Source: Silurus meridionalis (Eukaryota > Chordata > Actinopteri > Siluriformes > Siluridae). Taken from it: a DNA stretch of 64,000 nucleotides. The stretch covers positions 689,990 to 753,989 of the forward strand of contig NC_060892.1 in NCBI RefSeq assembly GCF_014805685.1, written 5' to 3'. Each line of letters starts with the position of its first letter. Positions within the stretch are counted from its first letter, which is position 1. The notes under the pieces are model-generated. The model worked only from the letters and a program-made list of their open reading frames with translations, made no database searches and had not been told where the DNA came from. Positions 23,072 to 35,205 of this stretch are shown here, piece after piece. A program made the position numbers and the translations under genes.

Positions 23072-23180
23072 TAAAACAGAGATGGCTGCTATTGAAACAG
23101 AGCTGCTCACAGATTATCGTTTTGGACAGCAGCAGCTAATTGAGATTTGGGGTCACGCCTGCGCCGTCGCCATCACCAAG
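23072..23180 (+). CDS. yjefn3: yjefn3 exon, first one visible
   Basis: Acceptor tctctctgcag, donor AAG/gtaccg. It encodes [18 protein letters not shown] and onward to AVAITK, ending in phase 0. The upstream part of this codon frame belongs to an exon not located here. Confidence 0.88.
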
Positions 23181-26100
23181 GTACCGAGACACATGCACAC
23201 ATTAGCGTTCTCGCAAACCAAAACTCCTTTTTTTATGTTGTGGACTGAATTAAAAATGAAAAACACGATATGACCAAAAGTATTAGGACACCCGATTTTT
23301 TCAACCAGATGTGGTTCTTCCTCAAACTGGTGGAGGTGCACTATTGTATCAGACATCTTTGGATGCACTAGCAATACATTTATTCCTTCACTTGAACTAG
23401 AAGATCCAAACTTGTTCCAGCATAACAATGTGCCTGTGCACAAAGCCAGCTCCATGAAGATCTGCTTTACATGGGATGGAAGGTCAAGTGGAACATCTTT
23501 ACAGAAGACTGAAGCTCATTATGACATGGGGAGCTAATGTGGAACAGGATGTTCAAAAAGAAGCACATAGCAATCTTATGCAGAGGTATCCACAAACTTT
23601 TGGTCCATGTGGTCTATATTAGTTTGCATTAATTTAAGATAATAATGTAAAAAAAAGTTAAAGAATTAATGAGCTGCATGTTTGCTACAGCTACAGACTT
23701 CAATCTTCTAAAAACTCAGGGTCATCCTGAACGTTATGTGTGACCTCATGACTTTGGGTAATACTGTAGTGTAAAGGGGTTACGACTGCAGGAAGACATC
23801 AATCGACCATCTGGGGGTCGTCGTTTTTATCATTAAAGAACATTTAAAATATAGTATTCAGCAGTTTTTAAAACAATGCATTGATGCATAAAGAAGCGTA
23901 AAGTCTTTTTTTTAAAGGCTAAATTTCCTCTGAGTATGTAGTGACCGTGACCCGCTCTGATGCTCGAACATTGACCTTGTGTCTGCGCTCTATTGCTTCA
24001 AAGGTCGTATATTTCACAGACCACACACCTACACACTTCTCTTCCTAAACCTCAGCCTTTTCTGTTTTTCATCATCTCCACACGATGGCTGAAACCATGC
24101 TCCCGACAGCGTGCCATGGTCTGGCCCAAGCAGGCAAGCAGGCATGGAAAGAACTCACAACCTGTCAGACTCAACAGTTCCAGAGTCCACTTTTAGTGCT
24201 CCTAAGAGGAATGGCAGTGTTGAGAATGTGTTGACTCGTCTCTTTACTCTCAGGAGATTTAATTCTCACCTGAGCTTCGTGTAGGTATCAACTGTTTCTC
24301 TGTATGTTCCTTCAGAAAATTTTAATAGAAATAGACAAAAAAAAACAGGCATGAACCTGAATCTGATTGTAGTCACAAAAACAACAACAATGTTTTACCA
24401 CTGGATCACCTGTTATCACGCATGCTTCTAAAAAACCCATAAAAAATGTTTGTTGAAGATGATTTACAGAGTTGTTTTTTTCCAACCTCAAATTTTTTTT
24501 TTACAAAATATAAGTTGTATGTTTATGCATTACTGCAACTAAAATATACGTTAAATATGTTGATCTCAATGACTATTCTACAAAACATTAAAGATATCGA
24601 CGTGACGTGACGTGACGCGACTCGGGACGGTTCGCATAGTTTGTGATGGCAAATCAACAATTTAATTAAGTGCCTTCTGACTTCTAATGCACGACTCTTT
24701 CACACACACGCCTCTGTAGTGCAAAAAGATAAAAAGTTGAAATAAAACCAGACGTTCTTTTCCTGTTGTGTCTGCAGGAAGTTACAGCTCTACCTCTGCC
24801 ATGTTAATCTGTATTCTATCTGACTCTCAGGACACGCCTCGGTCTCCGTAGTGTTGTGATGCATCATAATCACGTAGCAGCAGCGATGCTGAGAGAATGC
24901 GCTCAAAATCAATTACATAAAGAATATTGGTAACAAATGATTGGCTACTCTCTAAATAATAAAAGTTTAGTGCATCTACTGATAATTAATCGTTTTTTTT
25001 ACCGATGCAAATATGTAAAAAAAAAAAAACGATGCATCGTGATACAAATACCAACTTGTATCTGATACGCACTTTTTAAAAAACGCATCGCATCGTTAAC
25101 TTTTATGCGACTCAGTGAATTTTTTTGTCCCCAATATATTTATTCATTGAAATATGAAATCACTCGGTTAGAGATCAAGTTTAGTTTGAGTTTTTCGGAA
25201 ATTGATGGTCTTCTGGGATTTTTACTTATTTTAGCTTGAGTGGTGCGACAAACTAAAAACATCTAGTAGAGGCCCCATGTTAATGACAGAATGACAGAAG
25301 GCAGAGGAGAACGTAACTCATATAATCCCTGTTTACTTTTTAACACGTGACATGCTGAACTTTGTGGATGGTCTTCCAACAGCAGTAGACCACAACGAAT
25401 TCCAGTCAAAAGCCAAAAACAGGAATTTGTAGCACAAACTTGGACAGTTAAATATTGGAAAAAGTCCAGGTGATGTTTTCTCAATCCTCACTGGTCCAAT
25501 GTTCCTATTAAACTGGCCAGTGACCTTATAATGTTGATCTCCTTTTAGAATTTCTCCCCTCATAGGTGCTCAGAGGCTTGACTACAGTCAGCAGGTCAGA
25601 AGGTCTTACGTGTGGCCAGACAGAAGGTAGACAGATTTATTTCAGTTTGGCCCAAACAGATTGTTCCGTACGTCTTGTAGCTCCATCTGGATTGAGTCAG
25701 GCTCCCCGTGACTTACCTGAGAGCAATGTGAATCCTGCGATTGTTTCCTGATGGATGTTCTCTGTGGGTACATTTTCTTCCTCTTGGTCAGATGATGAGT
25801 TTTATTTTACAGGTCCTTTTTTTTTTTGCTTCTTCTGAGGAAAATGACCACAAGTCTCCTGACACAATTAATACAAACAAATAACCCTTGCTGACCTCCA
25901 TTAATCGTGACCCAGAAAAACATGCTGGTCAGTCGCTCCGAACCTGGAATCACATCAATAATGTTTAAAGAAAAAAGCAGTATTTGGGTTTTTTACTGCT
26001 CACTGATCTCATAATCCAGCAATTCACTCGATTCACTCGGAGATTCAACGCCAAAGTAAACTTCATCTCACTTCATCACCTTACTTACCACCCCGCCTCC

Positions 26101-28379
26101 TACCCCCTCCTACCCCCATGAATCCTACCCCACAAATCCTACCCCTGTCTCCCACCCACCCCGCTCCTACCACCCCGCTTCTACCACCCCGAATCCTACC
26201 ACCCCACCACCTACCCCCAAATCCTACCTCCGAATCCTACCCCACAACTTCCAACCCCGAATCCTACCACTCCACCACCTACCCACCCCGCTCCTACCAC
26301 CCCAAATCCTACCCCTGAATCCTAAAACACTGCCACCTACCTCTCAAATCCTACCCTCCAAATCCTAGCCCGCCACTTCCGACCTCCTCGAATCCTAACA
26401 CACCACCACCTACCCCACATCTCCCACCCACCCCACTCCTACCACCCCGCCTTCTACCCCCACCCCTAACCTCCACCTCCTACCCCTGCCCCTACCCTCC
26501 ACCTCCTACCACCCTGCCACCTACCCCACTCACTCCGCCTTCTACCACCCCACCCTTCTCTTACAAAAAAGCACTTTATGTTAAGTTTTCCAACACAGGT
26601 TTCTAAGTCTAATCTCATTCCTGGTATCAGGATACTGTTTTCATTGCTCAGAATGATGGAACACTGTGTGTGTTTTGACAGCATGAGATCATATCTCAGT
26701 TCTCAGAGCAGTCCAGCAAGAACATCAGGTTTTTACATGTCTTCATATTAGCGCAAGAGAAATAGCCAACTAGCCGAGTGCTCCTGCCCTGTAGAAAGAA
26801 GATCAAACAGAAAGAAGTATGAGAGCCCTGTGTGTGTGTGTGTGTGTGTGTATTTCTGTCCATCAGCAAAACTAAAAACACCGCTGCTGGCTTTTGGCCT
26901 GAGGACATCAAACCTCATTTTGCTTAAAAAAAAAAACAGAGCAAAAAACCAATGAAAGGCGATTTAAAATAAACACACTCATGGACCACTGAGCTTCGAA
27001 TTCCTTTACAGGAACACACACCAACCACGGGGCTATGGATACATTCACAGACTGCACATATCAGGAGAACCTCCAGAGGAAGCTGTTTTTAGTCTCAGAC
27101 ACCTGACAATGGAGGATCTATACCAGCTGATTAGAGCTAATGGAGCAATAAGTTCAGGTGATTCTTCCGTTCCCGAGTGTCACTAGTTAAAGTGCAGAAT
27201 CAGAAACAGGGCTGAGATTCATAACCAAACATCCTACTAACTCATATATTTACCTCCTCAAACAAATACAGCAGGGTTTTCTAAGTGATGCAGCAGATCT
27301 GCAGTAGATTAACAGAAAAACAGAAGAAACCTTTCAAATGGACATTGGGTGGATATTCGGTGTCTCCCAGATGAGGATGAGGTTCTCGTATGGTTCCTCC
27401 CAAGGTTTCTTCGTCAAACCATCTCAGGTGCCACTGTCACCACTGGCTCACTCGTTAAGGATGATTGTACAGTGAGTCATTTATGACACACATTTATATT
27501 AGTGATCTTTTTATTTATGTAAAGCTGATTAGAGAAAACGTCTGCTGTTAAAAGTGTAATACAGTAAAGACTACTGAAGAGATGAAACCTGGCTGCGTCC
27601 TTGACATTCCACTGTTTTCAGAATCAGAATATTTTATTGATCCTGTAGGGAAAATGTTTGGTTGCTCACAGAAAAAGAAGTAAAAAAGAAAGGTATTATA
27701 TTTGGTATATATTAGAGAAATGAAATTTGTAGCAGTTTGAAAAAAAGATGGCAGAAAAGTCAGACTACAAAAATAGTTATAAACGTTATTGCACATGTAA
27801 CTAATTATTATTATTATTATTATTATTATTATTGTTATTATTATTGCACAGAATTGCAGAAGGTCTTAACAATATAACAATATAATATTATCTATATTGT
27901 ATAACCTCTATATCATGGAGCAGCTGTTTTAGATGTTCCTCTCTGATTAACCTGAACTTCCAGCCTCTTCTCCACTACCTCATACTGCACACCTTCAAAA
28001 AAAAAAAAAGATTTGATCTCTTAACCATTTGGAAAATCCCAGTCCTGCTACCAAAACTTGTGTCTGTTGGAATGATACACAGAAGGTGTGGAAGAAGAGT
28101 AAAGAGTAAATATACTATCTAGAGTACAGGAATGAAGGCTCTTTATCTTCCACCTGGTTACAGAGAGATCATTTTATTCTGGTTAATTCACTAAAAACGT
28201 ACTGATTATAGAGCAATAAGGGCAGTTACATATAGAGCGGTGGATTGAACATTAATTATTGCCCACCTGGCAGGTAAAAGCTCCACATTTTATGTCCAGT
28301 TCCATGTTTTAGTTATTATCAGAAACACATTAGGATTTAAAATGGTAAGTGATATAATATAATAACATATGATGAGCTG

Positions 28380-28426
<47 letters not shown>

Positions 28427-31400
28427 GTTTCTTGTTAATGTTCAGAAGCACATGCTACCATGAATTCTAATAAAATGCATATATAGAGTTGTTTATTGTA
28501 TTTAAAAAATAGTCCTACTATTAATACAAGAACCATTTATACACTCTGGAGATTAACCTTCTAATATCTCTGAAGGATTCATGAAGGTGTTCTACAAATC
28601 TGTGTTCATACAGTCTGTCATTTACATCCTGGTCAGTGTGAATACTGGATTGTGATTGGCTGGAATTTGGAGAATACTGGGGTTTTGATAAACGTCTCGA
28701 GGCACAAGATAAATGTGACAAATTGGAGAAGAAAATATTCCAATGAGAAATAAAATGAAAAACAGCACCAGGAGGAGTTTCTCCAACAGCTTCATTATTA
28801 TTCATTAGTTTTCTTTTATTTCTTCAGGGCAGAAGAATGTGTCCTGTTATTATGTGTTATAAAGGAGGTGGATAAAAAGATTAAGAAGTTTGAATGAGTT
28901 TCTTGGTGGTGTGAGGAACACTCAGATCCTTCTGCGTTATGAATAGATGGCAGGGTGTGTTTGGTTTCATCAAATATGACAGGAGATGTTCAGCGCGACG
29001 TTTCGGCTGAGGGATCTGGGAGGGAGCTGGTGAGGAAAATATGAACGGAGTTGAAAGCTCGGCTCAGCCAATGGAAAGAGAGATATTTAAAGTGTCCACA
29101 TCTCAACTTAGTTCTTCACATGTTACAGCTGTTCTGGGCTTCTTGTTATGGGTTCAGCTATGGATACCATCATTCCCATTTGTCCTGCATCTGCTATTGA
29201 TAGAACTTCTGACAGTTATAAAGTGCTTGACCTGATTTGTCATCAAAATAGAGATGTCTCATTGGTTTCTCTCTGTGTGTTTCTCTCTGCAGGCGTATCC
29301 TCTGAGCTCTCTGACCAAGAAACAACCTACAGTCCTGGTTATTTGTGGGCCAGAGCAAAACGGTGCCATTGGATTGGTGTGTGCTCGACACCTGCGCATT
29401 TTTGTGAGTACTGGGAATAACCAGGAGTGGAATATTGGACTGAATCTTTACCTTCCCACACCAGTATTCCCTGTATCTCCAGGAATTCGTTTATCTGCAA
29501 GATGCTGTAGAACTTCACCATATGTGTTAGCGATGACAAATTTACGGCGTATCAGTATTCAGCCACTGGAAAATATCGATAAAATCTGCTAAAGCGTTCG
29601 GATCGCTGAAAGGGCTGTGTTTTGGCTCGAGACTCAAGAGAGCAGTCGTATCTTCTTACATTACAGCATTCCAGGAATGCACAAAGCACATTCACATGCT
29701 CGCATCCCACAGACAGAAAAATCTGAATCTACCTGCTGATTCTGATTCACAGAAAGATTTTACACGCAGCAAACTGAGTAAAAGACTTTATGTACAGTGG
29801 AGGTTGAAATATATACTTTAAATAATTATCAATATATCAGTGTTTATGCCTCTGGTTTACTGTTTAAGTCTAATTTATTGCCAAGCTGCTACTCTTGGGC
29901 CCTTGAGCAAGGCCCTTAACCCCTTTGTGCTGTATCATGCCTGACCCTGGGGTCTGACTCCAGATTCCGAACATTGCTGGGATGAATGTGAACACTGACT
30001 GCACCTCAGGCATCCTCACCTCACCTACATCAGTACCTGACTTTACTTACACCCATGTGGCTAAATGAGTCTCCACAAAATCTAGTGGAACATCTTCCCA
30101 GAAGACTGGAGCCTATAATAACAAATGAGCGAGCAAACGGTAAAGGTAGTGATGAAAGAACTACCTGAAATGATCTTGGGAAGAAACCTAGAGAGGAAAC
30201 TGAATCATGGAGATTCTAACCTATCTCATGTATCTTCAGGTTCTTTATGTGGAGAACATCCTAAGCAGCAGTTAGTGGTTTTCCCTTGATGAGAACTCTA
30301 TCAGGGAATCAGAAGGTGCAGAAGGAGATGGGATCTATGACCTATGATGTCATAACTAATAGTAGTGAGTAGTGAGACTTTGCCTACAATTGCCATGAAC
30401 AGATTCTGAAATCGAAACATCAAACACACAATTGTTTGTTCCAGATCTTTTTGTGTGTAACAGTTCAGTAATAATGATGGACCTAAAATGCATTTAATTT
30501 CAGGACTACTCTTTAAAAACCAAAGTCACGGTTCCTCTTTCACTGGTTCTACAAAGCAGTGTGAATGTATGATGATGTATTTGTTGATCCACATTCCTCT
30601 TAGCATAAAAGGAAACCAAAGAGTGTTTATGGAGGTAGAGCATTTGCTCCATGTGTGGCCAAACGTGTCTGCTTTTCCATTTTTCGCTTGTTCCTCCAAG
30701 CACCTAACGAGGCCCAGAGGAGTCTGATCACCGTGCTACTGCAGACCTCACTTATCCTTATGGCCTGATCTTTCTGTTTTAGGAATATGAGCCGACAATT
30801 TTCTATCCCAAACGCTCTCCTGATAACTTACACCAGGACTTTACAATTCAGTGCGAGAAGATGGATATTCCCTTCCTTTCTTATCTTCCAACTGAGGTAG
30901 GCATCTTTTATGTCTCTTGTAATGAACTGTAGAAGCATGGAGACGAGCTGATGGCTACTTCTGTGCAGGTCCAGCTCATAAACGATGCCTATAATCTGGT
31001 GATTGATGCCATCGTGGGGCCTGAAATCGACCTTAAAGATGTAAAAGAGCCTTATTCTGGAATTCTGGTCACCCTCAAACAGGTGAAGGTCCCCATCGCC
31101 AGTGTGGATGTGCCCTCAGGTATCTTCTCAGTAACATCATTAACATCTCAACATTAACATTAGACACAATCAGACCTCACACTGCACAAAAACCTCCTCA
31201 TCTAGTCATATTTTACAGTCTTATTTCTAGCCATAAACATTTTATTGATCTGAAATGAATACTATCAGACTGAGAGCAGATTGTGTGAGATTATTGTTAT
31301 GATTATTTTAAGATTTATCTTTTTATTTATTGTGAAGTTTCAAGATATTTTACCTGTAAATTGATCTTAATTCCCATCAGAGACGTGATTTGAGGTCTTG

Positions 31401-32623
31401 TATATTTTAAGACTTTACTGTAGTTGTAATAACTGGTTGTAAAGTTGCCCAGTAAAAAATACTCAATAATCAAATTTAGACCTTTAATATTATTTATTCC
31501 AGATGCTTTTTTTATGTCGACAACACGTTTATTTACAATCTAATAATAAATGATAAAAATCTGCAGTATGAATTCACCACACACTTTCCAAACATTATCC
31601 AGTCTGGTTATTATTCTTATGAACTTTGTTCTTTATATAAAGTATTTATGGCTTTTTATTACAGTGACTTTTTCTGTAGTTTGATTTCAGTTTCTCATGT
31701 TGAAGATCTTTCAGTGTTCAGTAACAACAAAATACATTCAGTAATGTTTAATGCTGCAATTAGTTTGTTTTTTGAGAAGGTAATGATTTCGCTTTGTTAC
31801 TGTGTGTTACAAGTCAGTCTTCATTAGAATAAATAATTGTTTACAATATGCATGAATTTTAATAGTGATCTTGTTTTTAGTTTAAATGCTTTGTCTCAGT
31901 TTAAGACAGAATATATAATGATGATGATGATTCTTAAATTAACAGGAATTCTCTTGTTTAGTTAGAAAATCAAACTGTTTAAAAAAATAATTAACATGCT
32001 AATTAGTTAAGTTAATTTGACTAAATTGACTGCTTGGAATAAGTATTATTTATTTTAATGCTTATTTAAAAAAATGTAGTTTTTTTGTTTGCTTATTTTA
32101 AGAAATCTTACAAAGTGTAAAGATCTCACTGCACTGGCAGATCGTTTGACTTGTTTCTACTCCGTATCTTGTTAAATCAAACATTTATAATCTGGAAATA
32201 ATGAATTGGTCACAGGAACATTTAATAATAAATAAGCATTGAAATTGTAGTTCATATCCTGCCAGAGCTCGAGTTTAACTTCAGCCAGTAATATTAGTCC
32301 ATAAAACAGGCACCTTTTTTATAGGAGAAGAAAAATTCAACATGCACTTATGCTACGTAAACTGATGCAGTGGCTGAGCTTCATTTTTAGACATTTTCTA
32401 ACTAAAAACTTTTTTTTACTCCAAAGGCTGGGATGTAGATGAAGAGAATAAAGATGGGATTAATCCAGAGGTCCTCATCTCTCTGACAGTCCCCAAAAAG
32501 TGCGCCACAAGTTTCTCGGGGAAACACTTTCTAGCCGGACGATTTCTTCCGTACGACATGCAGAAAAAATATGAACTCAATCTGCCCGAGTTTCCAGGCA
32601 CTGACTGCTTTATAGAACTGTAA
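23072..32623 (+). CDS. yjefn3: yjefn3, YjeF N-terminal domain protein (AIBP/NAXE-like); 5' exon not found
   Basis: Five exons with GT-AG junctions join in frame: 23072-23180, 29293-29403, 30783-30896, 30969-31119, 32427-32623 (stop taa). They encode about 227 residues. The product is a YjeF-N fold protein of the NAXE/AIBP family. Blocks seen are [112 protein letters not shown] and a C-terminal [14 protein letters not shown] has GPGNNGGDG where this protein has GPEQNGAIG, so NAD(P)HX epimerase activity is doubtful (inference). Zebrafish yjefn3 (aibp2) has been linked to cholesterol efflux and angiogenesis. The first exon seen starts in phase 2 after a good acceptor, with the Met at 23082 not first in frame (KTEM), so an upstream coding exon is likely. 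A start at 23082 after a non-coding exon would give 223 residues. cilp2 follows 3.4 kb downstream, as in human. Confidence 0.92.
23266..23615 (+). mobile_element. Tc1-like element, copy 4 (yjefn3 intron)
   Basis: The left end atgaccaaaagtattaggac and the interior words ttgttccagcataacaatg and cagctccatgaagatctgct run to the right end gtatccacaaacttttggtc. Both ends are recognisable, but the centre has lost about 100 bp relative to longer copies. Confidence 0.8.
23620..26080. other. yjefn3 intron, first part
   Basis: No exon seen. It holds a short (tgacg)n run at 24601-24617 and, around 24830-25100, gatgcatcg-rich text with poly-A that resembles an old DNA-transposon end. Frames here are short and unrecognised. 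Confidence 0.4.
26085..26565. repeat. C-rich minisatellite (cctaccaccccgaat type)
   Basis: About 480 bp of degenerate repeats of cctaccaccccgaatcctac. The + strand is almost free of G, so the - strand is G-rich with many GGGG runs. It lies in the large yjefn3 intron. Confidence 0.9.
27350..27560 (+). mobile_element. L2-type LINE 3' end
   Basis: cccagatgaggatgaggttc, cccaaggtttcttcgtcaaa, gtaaagctgattagagaaaa and gtctgctgttaaaagtgtaa form the standard tail in degraded form. Confidence 0.6.
28632..28805 (+). mobile_element. Dispersed element with one 36-bp CCAAT unit
   Basis: tgtgaatactggattgtgattgg is followed by the words aaacgtctcgaggcacaaga and aaaaacagcaccaggagg, in the same order as at 2104-2520. 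The right boundary is near the (att) run at 28795. Confidence 0.6.
29293..29403 (+). CDS. yjefn3: yjefn3 exon
   Basis: Acceptor ttctctctgcag, donor TTT/gtgagt, 37 codons in phase 0. It carries the nucleotide-binding loop region [11 protein letters not shown], degenerate against the NAXE motif. Confidence 0.9.
29880..30130 (+). mobile_element. SINE fragment joined to Tc1-like copy 5
   Basis: 29880-29965 has the SINE body gctgctactcttgggccctt and gcaaggcccttaacccc. From about 29975 a Tc1-like piece follows (tgaatgtgaacactgactgc, cctacatcagtacctgactt, ggaacatcttcccagaagac). Confidence 0.65.
30783..30896 (+). CDS. yjefn3: yjefn3 exon
   Basis: Acceptor ctgttttag, donor GAG/gtaggc, 38 codons in phase 0, from [12 protein letters not shown] to LSYLPTE. 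Confidence 0.92.
30969..31119 (+). CDS. yjefn3: yjefn3 exon
   Basis: It follows a 72-bp intron. Acceptor cttctgtgcag, donor TCAG/gtatct, ending in phase 1. It contains [10 protein letters not shown] and VDVPSG. Confidence 0.92.
31120..32426. other. Last yjefn3 intron
   Basis: AT-rich, with no repeat or exon recognised. Confidence 0.6.
32427..32623 (+). CDS. yjefn3: yjefn3 terminal coding exon
   Basis: The acceptor tttttactccaaag is weak in its last bases but the protein join (SVDVPSG then WDVDEENK) is exact. The exon ends with FIEL and taa at 32621-32623. Confidence 0.9.
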
Positions 32624-32932
32624 CACTGGATTTACACAATGTTTTGGATATGTACGAATTATATATATATATATATATTAAAATACATTCATATTTTGTA
32701 CTTTATAGGTTGTAAAATGTCTAGAAGTTTGTGCACACAGACTGTGGTGGTGGCTGGATATGATGTGGGCATGTGCTTAAGTAAAAGTGTGTAGATTCTT
32801 TCTTGTTTGTTTGCTTAAAAATGATATTAGACTCTACTCTGTATTTTTCCCATATTTATGCAATTTAACACGATTAGGAAACATTCCGACTGTTCTGAGA
32901 ATGACTCAAAGCTTTTTCCCTTCATTATGGAT

Positions 32933-32938
32933 AATAAA
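32933..32938 (+). terminator. Candidate yjefn3 polyadenylation signal
   Basis: AATAAA 310 bases after the stop. A second one lies at 33223-33228. No transcript evidence tells which is used. Confidence 0.5.
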
Positions 32939-32939
32939 C

Positions 32940-34130
32940 CTGTCATTTCTTTTTTCTATTAGAGTTCGATAGTTAGACAGTGAAAATGCCGGGTGTGTAC
33001 TGATTTACTGAACAGTGAAATTCGAGTGTGTTTCTGACTTTTTACCTCCTATTTCTATTCTATATATGTTTCTTTAAAATTAGAAATGAGAAATTTACGT
33101 TTTAAATGGTATAAAAATCTTCCCCCTGAACACGAGACCTGTGTAAGGTGAGAAAGTAAATAGATGACTGTATAGTTTAATAGTTTGGATCACATTGTGT
33201 CTAACACCAGATCCCGAATTCAAATAAATTCTCTTTGAACCTGTTAATTTTTTCCATGTGTTTTCATGTGCTTCAAAACCACAAGCCTCCTGAAGTTAAG
33301 ATGAACAGAACAACAACTGGATGTTACAAACCTACGGCCAAAATTCAAGGAAAGAAGGAAAAGTTTTAGACCATAAAGTATATTATCTTTACTCTGAGAT
33401 TTACTCAAAGTCAGGAAAATGGTGTGGGTGCAGGATCAACCGCGTGCTCACGACCAACAGCTCCAGAATTAATTACCCAGAAAGCAGAGACACACGGTTT
33501 CTGGATTAAAGGTCATTACAGGTCATCTGGATGTTCTTCCTTCTATTTAGCATGAGGTTAGCAAAAACAGGTTTTTTTACATACAGGCAGTTTGATGTTT
33601 ATATCCGAACGTTTCAATGGAACTAACATTGTTAAAATTAAATCTTCAGTAATGTGTGAACATCCAAAAAAAGAGCATGTTGATGATTGATGTCTTGAAG
33701 TCATGTGCGCTCAATATGTCAACGAAGGAAAATGTGGAAATGTGTTTAGACTGAGGACTCGTTTGGGTCTGTGCTTTGAACAGGAAATTTGGCTGTTCGG
33801 TGTTGAGCAGACACTTCTTCATTCCACCAGGATTTTATTTTAGTAATCAGTGTGGGATTTTGATTTATGGTCCTTATACCTTTTAATCGATCCACATCTT
33901 TAAACAGACGTTAAAATGGTTCCGTGTCGGGAAAATGAAACCTCGCGAGTCGTCAGATTTGAGATCTTTATTACATGCAGAAGCTTTTTACGTGTACATC
34001 AGGTTCCGGTTCACAATAACTGTGAAGTTGAAGCTCAGTGAAACTGATGTTTGTCTTCTGATCAAAAGCTCATGAGTTAAAATCATGACAATGGTGAAAT
34101 ATCAATAACAATCATGGAACCATAATGAAT
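32940..34130. other. Interval between yjefn3 and cilp2, first part
   Basis: Apart from the second AATAAA at 33223 nothing is recognised. A 62-codon frame at 33321-33509 is unrecognised. Confidence 0.4.
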
Positions 34131-34370
34131 GATGAATAGACCTTTAGTGCCACCCAGATGAAGATGAGGTTCCTTTATGAGTTCCTCTTGAGGTTCCTTC
34201 CCCGTGCCATCTCAGCAAGGTTTTCCTTTAACCACCATCACCTCTGACTCACTCAAACTTAAAGGGAAAAATGTATAATACTAAAATGTATATTTGTAAT
34301 CTATAATTTCCATAAAGCCGCTTTGGGACAGGGTTAAAAGTGCCATACAAATAAAATGAATTCAATTCGA
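34130..34370 (+). mobile_element. L2-type LINE 3' end
   Basis: cccagatgaagatgaggttc, cttgaggttccttccccgtg, aagccgctttgggacagggt and agtgccatacaaataaaatg. Confidence 0.65.
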
Positions 34371-34505
34371 TTTCCATCACCAGCAAGCTCCCACTGCTGG
34401 GCCCCTGAGCAAGGCCCCTAACCCTCACCTGCTCAGGGTATAAAAGAGAAAACTGTAAGTCGCTCTGGATATCAGCGTCGTCCAAATGCCATAAATGTAA
34501 ATGTT
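34371..34505 (+). mobile_element. SINE body, head missing
   Basis: ccactgctgggcccctgagc and aaggcccctaaccctcacct, then aactgtaagtcgctctggat and a tail ending ccataaatgtaaatg. It abuts the L2 tail directly. Confidence 0.65.
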
Positions 34506-34771
34506 TTCTGGCCCACATGAAATATATGTTCATGCAATTGGTGGTCAACGTAAAGTTAAAGAAGACGTGAATATAAAAAAATATAAAAGTTGTAAAAAAT
34601 AAAAAGTTGCGTCTGATGTTGGTTTACTGCTGAGAAACTTTTCAGCACGTGAGGATAAAAGAACTGTTTAAGCACAAGATTAGTTTCACGTCAGGGTTTA
34701 AACAGAGTGAATAACATCTTTGAATAAACCCAAACAGAGAAATCACATGACCTTTGCATTTTTTCCATAAT

Positions 34772-35205
34772 ACACCAAAAGTATTTGGACGCCCTGCTCC
34801 TGCAGCCAGATGCGGTTCTTTCCCAAACTGTTGGCACGAAGTAACAGACACAATTGTATCGGACATCTTTGGATGCAGTAGACTGAAAATTTCAGTTCAC
34901 ATAAACTAGGAAACCCAAACCTGTTCCAGCATGATGCACAAAGTCAGCTCCATGAAGGTCTGCTTTCCATTGGTTGGAGTGGAAGATCTCCTGCTAGAGA
35001 GCAGTAGTGAAAATAAATGTGAATGCAGACTGCACCCCCAGGCCTCCTAAATTTCTCACCTACATCAATACAACACCCTTGTGGCTGATTGACTCGCTAC
35101 AAATCTCCACAAAATCTAGTGGAACATCTTCTTAGGAACGTGGAGCTTATTATAGCAGCAAATGGGGAATAAATGTGGACTGGGATGTTCAAAATGTACA
35201 TCTTT
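34772..35205 (+). mobile_element. Tc1-like element, copy 6
   Basis: ccaaaagtatttggacgccc at the left, ctgttccagcatgatgcaca, cagctccatgaaggtctgct, and ggaacatcttcttaggaacg at the right. Confidence 0.75.

Larger units (their letters stand above)
26570..29290. other. yjefn3 intron, second part
   Basis: Simple repeats are (GT)n at 26829-26851, (ATT)n at 27808-27837 and (ATT)n at 28381-28421. Repeats listed separately include the L2 tail at 27350 and the 36-bp-unit element at 28632. No exon was recognised; a 64-codon frame at 29041-29235 lacks similarity. Confidence 0.5.

Noticed and set aside
29041..29235. Alternative first exon of yjefn3 starting [10 protein letters not shown]
   Set aside because: No donor in a phase compatible with the exon at 29293, and the frame soon becomes a hydrophobic chance sequence.
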